Made by a program: the position numbers and the translations under genes. The notes below the pieces were generated by a model. It did no database searches. It was not told the DNA's origin and saw only the letters and a program-made list of their open reading frames with translations. Below, in pieces: positions 60,910 to 64,000 of a stretch of DNA of 64,000 bases. The first letter of the stretch is position 1, and every line of letters begins with the position of its first letter. The stretch is from a candidate division SR1 bacterium Aalborg_AAW-1 (GTDB lineage Bacteria; Patescibacteriota; Gracilibacteria; Absconditabacterales; Absconditicoccaceae), in the NCBI GenBank assembly GCA_001007975.1, contig CP011268.1, forward strand, positions 1 to 64,000, given 5' to 3'.

Positions 60910-61057
60910 AAATATTTATATTATAATTATAAAAATAATATTGTCAAATTATGATTAAAAAAGTCATAAAACAGCTTGAAAATACACTATAAACCGTTAG
61001 AATAAAGTTATTAGTCTGCTTTTAGGTATATTTTTAACTATTCTATTTTCTTACTAC

Positions 61058-63088
61058 ATGAAGACAAATACACTATGGAAATCATTTATTGATAGCGAAC
61101 AAACGCTTGCCCTATCTCATACGTATAAAAATGGTGTATACTATCATCTCATTCTTACTATTAATGATGCCACACTTTCTGAACATCTCAAAGATATCTG
61201 TATTCAAGAAATTCATCCACTCTTGGAATCATTGTCTGACGAACATATTAACATTAATACTATTGAATGATTAGTAGAGCATTCACTACAGCAAGTTAAT
61301 CACGCTTTTTCATTATTTGCTGAAGGTGCAGATAGAGATGATTATATTGATATCAATGGAGCGCTTGTGATATCGTATCAATGAAATATTCTTGTATCTC
61401 TCATTGGGTGAAGTAGCCTTCTCATCTGTAGAAATGGTAAGAGTATCTATAATATGACAAATACTGAATCAAACAAAAAACGTACTATTAGTCATTTCAC
61501 AGATTATATTAGCGGCAACATCCATAATGGTGATACGATTCTCATATTATGATTTGATCATAGTCTTATCCTTCATAATGACGAACTTCATAAAATTGCT
61601 CAACTTATTTACGACAATGAGCCAGATATGTTACAAGATTTGGAGTCTATGATGACAGCAAGAACAGAAGAAAAAAATCTTTGATTTATGAGTTTGGTAA
61701 GAAATATTTCACAAACTATAGACTTTTCTGGTATCAATAACAGCACCAAAAAAGTTATGAATTACCTTCCTAAATGAGCCATCAACAAAATTTCAGGCAA
61801 AACAAGAGATATCTGGTCTCAAAATTCTTATACCATAACCTTATGAATTTTAGCATTATTTGTTATTATTTCTATTTATAGTATCATTAATGGAGCTCTC
61901 AACAAATGAGCAAATAACCCTACTATTACTACTGAAAATGGAGTAGAAGTAGTTACTATTGATGATATCAAAAAAGAAATTAATGCTTTCCAAGAATTAG
62001 ATGCAACAACATCAAATGAAAAATGAGCGAAATATAAAGCAATCAATGATAAGTTGGAATTTTTGAAATCACAAGGTAAATGGCTTGATGATGTAGCAGC
62101 ACTACAAAAAATTCTTCAAGAGAAATATTATGAATGATTCAATATTATAGCTATCAACAATCTCAACGATATCACTGGAGAATTCAAATCAATTTATCCA
62201 TTCTCTGAGAATGAAACAAAAACATTATGAAGTCCATTATCTCTTATGTACGAAAAGTGATTTTATATTGGTTGAACAAAAGGTGCTATTATCAAATGAA
62301 TTAATCAAGACGTAAAATGAACACCCGTATCATACTCAATAACGAACGAAATGAAAAAATGTAATCTAGATTTATCAAAAACTTGACTCTACTGTTTTGA
62401 TGATAAAAATGAACTCTACCGTATTACAGCATGATCAGTTACTCCATTTAGCTTAGGTCTAGACATATCACTTCCTACAGATATTCAAGATATAGGGACA
62501 TTTGGTAGAAATAATATTTATCTTATGATTAATCCACAATCAAATGGTGGTTCTGATCTTATAAGAAGATATACGATACAAGCAGGTAATTTTGCATCTC
62601 TTTGAACAGCTATTTGATACAAATATAATGGATCAGGATGAGCATTCACTACCATGACTATTGATGGTAATTTCATGAGTTGGTCCGCTAGTGACAAAAA
62701 ACTTTATCAATTTCAAAGAGATCCTAACACTAACAATCTTAACAAACGTATCATAGAATTAAAATGATGAGATACAACATTTGTTACCTATTCTGATAAC
62801 GTAAAAATCATCACATCAGCTAGTTCTCGTTATGTATACCTTTTTGATAAATGAAGTAATACGTTCACTGTATATAACTCAACTCCACTAAAAACAACTC
62901 AAGGAAATGAAACAGTCTATAACTTACAATATGTCATGAGATATACCTTTGATAAATCAGTACCTATTATCGATGCTACTGTACCAGACAGTAGTGCTAG
63001 TCAACCAATTCTTTATGTAGTAACAGCAAATTGAGTCTTCGAAAGCAATCTATGAGAAGCAATAAAACTCTATGAAAATAAACAATAA
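61058..63088 (+). CDS. Large membrane-anchored protein, PP2C-like and beta-propeller, 676 aa
   Basis: The N-terminal about 220 residues (NGALVISYQGNILVSLIGGS, then ISGNIHNGDTILILGFDHSL) have a PP2C-like feel, but the metal-binding Asp residues cannot be placed with confidence. A membrane helix (YTITLGILALFVIISIYSII, about 262-281) is followed by a coiled helical segment and a beta-rich region of about 330 residues with repeated strands (NIYLMINPQ, RYVYLFDKGSNTFTVYN, ILYVVTANGVF), like a beta-propeller. I do not know a named family. About 30 TGA codons are read as Gly. It lies directly upstream of alaS. Confidence 0.65.
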
Positions 63089-63119
63089 TAATCTTTATAT
63101 GTAAAGTAAATCATATCGT

Positions 63120-64000
63120 ATGCATTCTTCACAAGAAATTTGGAATCTTTGGAATACCTTTTGGATAGAAAAAAATCATATTTTTCTACCTCCTGCTTCT
63201 CTTATAGCCGACAAATCAAGTACTGCACTTTTTAATGTTGCTGGGATGCAACCATTGATTCCTTATCTCTCGGGACAAGAACACCCTTTAGGAACAAAAC
63301 TCTATAATATACAACCCTGTATTAGAACAAATGATCTTGAAGATGTAGGAGATGATTCTCATCATACTATGTTTTTTATGATGGGGAATTGGTCTCTGGG
63401 TGATTATTTCAAAAAGGATGCTGTAGCACGAAGTCGAGAATTTCTTACACAATATCTAAAACTTGATCCTCGTAAACTTGCTGTAACTGTCTATGAAGGA
63501 GATACTGAAGTCCCCGCAGATGATGAAACTGCAAATCTGTGGAAATCACAAGGAGTACCAAATCATAAAATATCGTACCTGACTGCTGATGATAATTGGC
63601 GATCTCCTGGTCCTGTATGACCTTGTGGTCCATGTACAGAAATATACTACTGGATATGAGAATCTGAATTTCCAACCCAAGAAGATAATGTAAAAAAAGA
63701 TGATAGTCAGCGATTAGAAATCTGGAATAATGTCTTTATGGAATACTATAGAGATGAAAAATGAACTCTTACAAAGCTTGCAAAACAAAACGTTGATACA
63801 GGAATGGGGTTTGAAAGAATCTGTAAAGTACTTCAAACAACACAAAGCCCATATGAAACAGATCTCTTCTCTTGAATCATTCGTGTTTTAGAAGATGCTA
63901 CTAAAAAATCATATGCTTATCATAAACAAGCCATAAGAATAGTTTCAGATCATATGAGATCATCAAGCTTTCTTATTGCAGAAGGACTAATCCCATCGAA
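63120..64000 (+). CDS. alaS: Alanyl-tRNA synthetase (5' part, runs off the window)
   Basis: The first 293 residues are present. The class II motifs are [20 protein letters not shown], then [20 protein letters not shown] and [17 protein letters not shown] (motif 1), then [20 protein letters not shown] (motif 2) and [27 protein letters not shown] follows with two UGA-coded or GGN glycines. It charges tRNA-Ala. The frame is open to the edge with six TGA codons. Confidence 0.95.

Overview
The window comes from an AT-rich candidate-phyla (CPR/Patescibacteria) bacterium that reads UGA as glycine (genetic code 25), so Absconditabacteria (SR1) or Gracilibacteria. Nearly every conserved protein is cut by in-frame TGA under the standard code, and the TGA falls where the family has glycine. 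Examples are FtsZ near residue 23, MetK near 109, the HsdR Walker A loop, the GHSLGG elbow of an esterase, the KSGT motif of a penicillin-binding protein, and a lipobox. Real stops are TAA, less often TAG. Genes below are given as full reading frames with TGA read as Gly. I saw no tRNA, rRNA, CRISPR array or insertion sequence.

Layout. 1-6.3 kb: end of an unidentified gene, dnaA, a 2H-phosphoesterase-like gene, a prolyl-tRNA editing protein, a 400-aa unknown, a stand-alone 5'-3' exonuclease and small proteins. 6.4-12.2 kb: small, membrane and envelope genes, with a GerMN-like protein, a membrane EEP hydrolase, two DUF2207-type proteins and LemA. 12.2-15.8 kb (minus): a DHH phosphoesterase and a class B PBP. 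15.9-21.9 kb: a TrbC/VirB2-like pilin, a PHP-less DnaE, an unknown, a U32 peptidase and a ferredoxin. 22-25 kb (minus): YceI, YbaB, a lipoprotein and trigger factor. 25.2-30.3 kb: infB and small proteins. 30.4-31.8 kb: a SAM-I riboswitch controlling metK. 31.8-42.1 kb: a defence island, with a Fic regulator behind a complex inverted repeat, then a type I restriction-modification operon. Between hsdS and hsdR that operon carries an unknown protein, a four-helix membrane protein and an Abi/DRT-like reverse transcriptase. 42.2-50.9 kb: a Pif1-like helicase, a KTSC protein, a frameshifted 5' nucleotidase, a possible caspase-fold protein, an SLH-esterase, a lipoprotein, a probable structured small RNA, and a PadR/HAAS-PspC pair. 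51-57.7 kb: pth, a TIM-barrel protein, dnaN, a prepilin, a nucleotidyltransferase, ftsA and ftsZ. 57.8-64 kb: a small protein, an RNA methylase, a WecG-type glycosyltransferase, a NERD protein, a large membrane-anchored protein and the start of alaS.

Together these are core replication, division and translation genes, a surface and secretion set (two pilin types, SLH, lipoproteins, PBP), and one accessory island (about 31.8-42.1 kb). The reverse transcriptase cargo in that island is the strongest candidate for an undescribed system. Gene starts generally lack a Shine-Dalgarno sequence. Several intergenic gaps carry sigma70-like promoters and U-tailed hairpin terminators.
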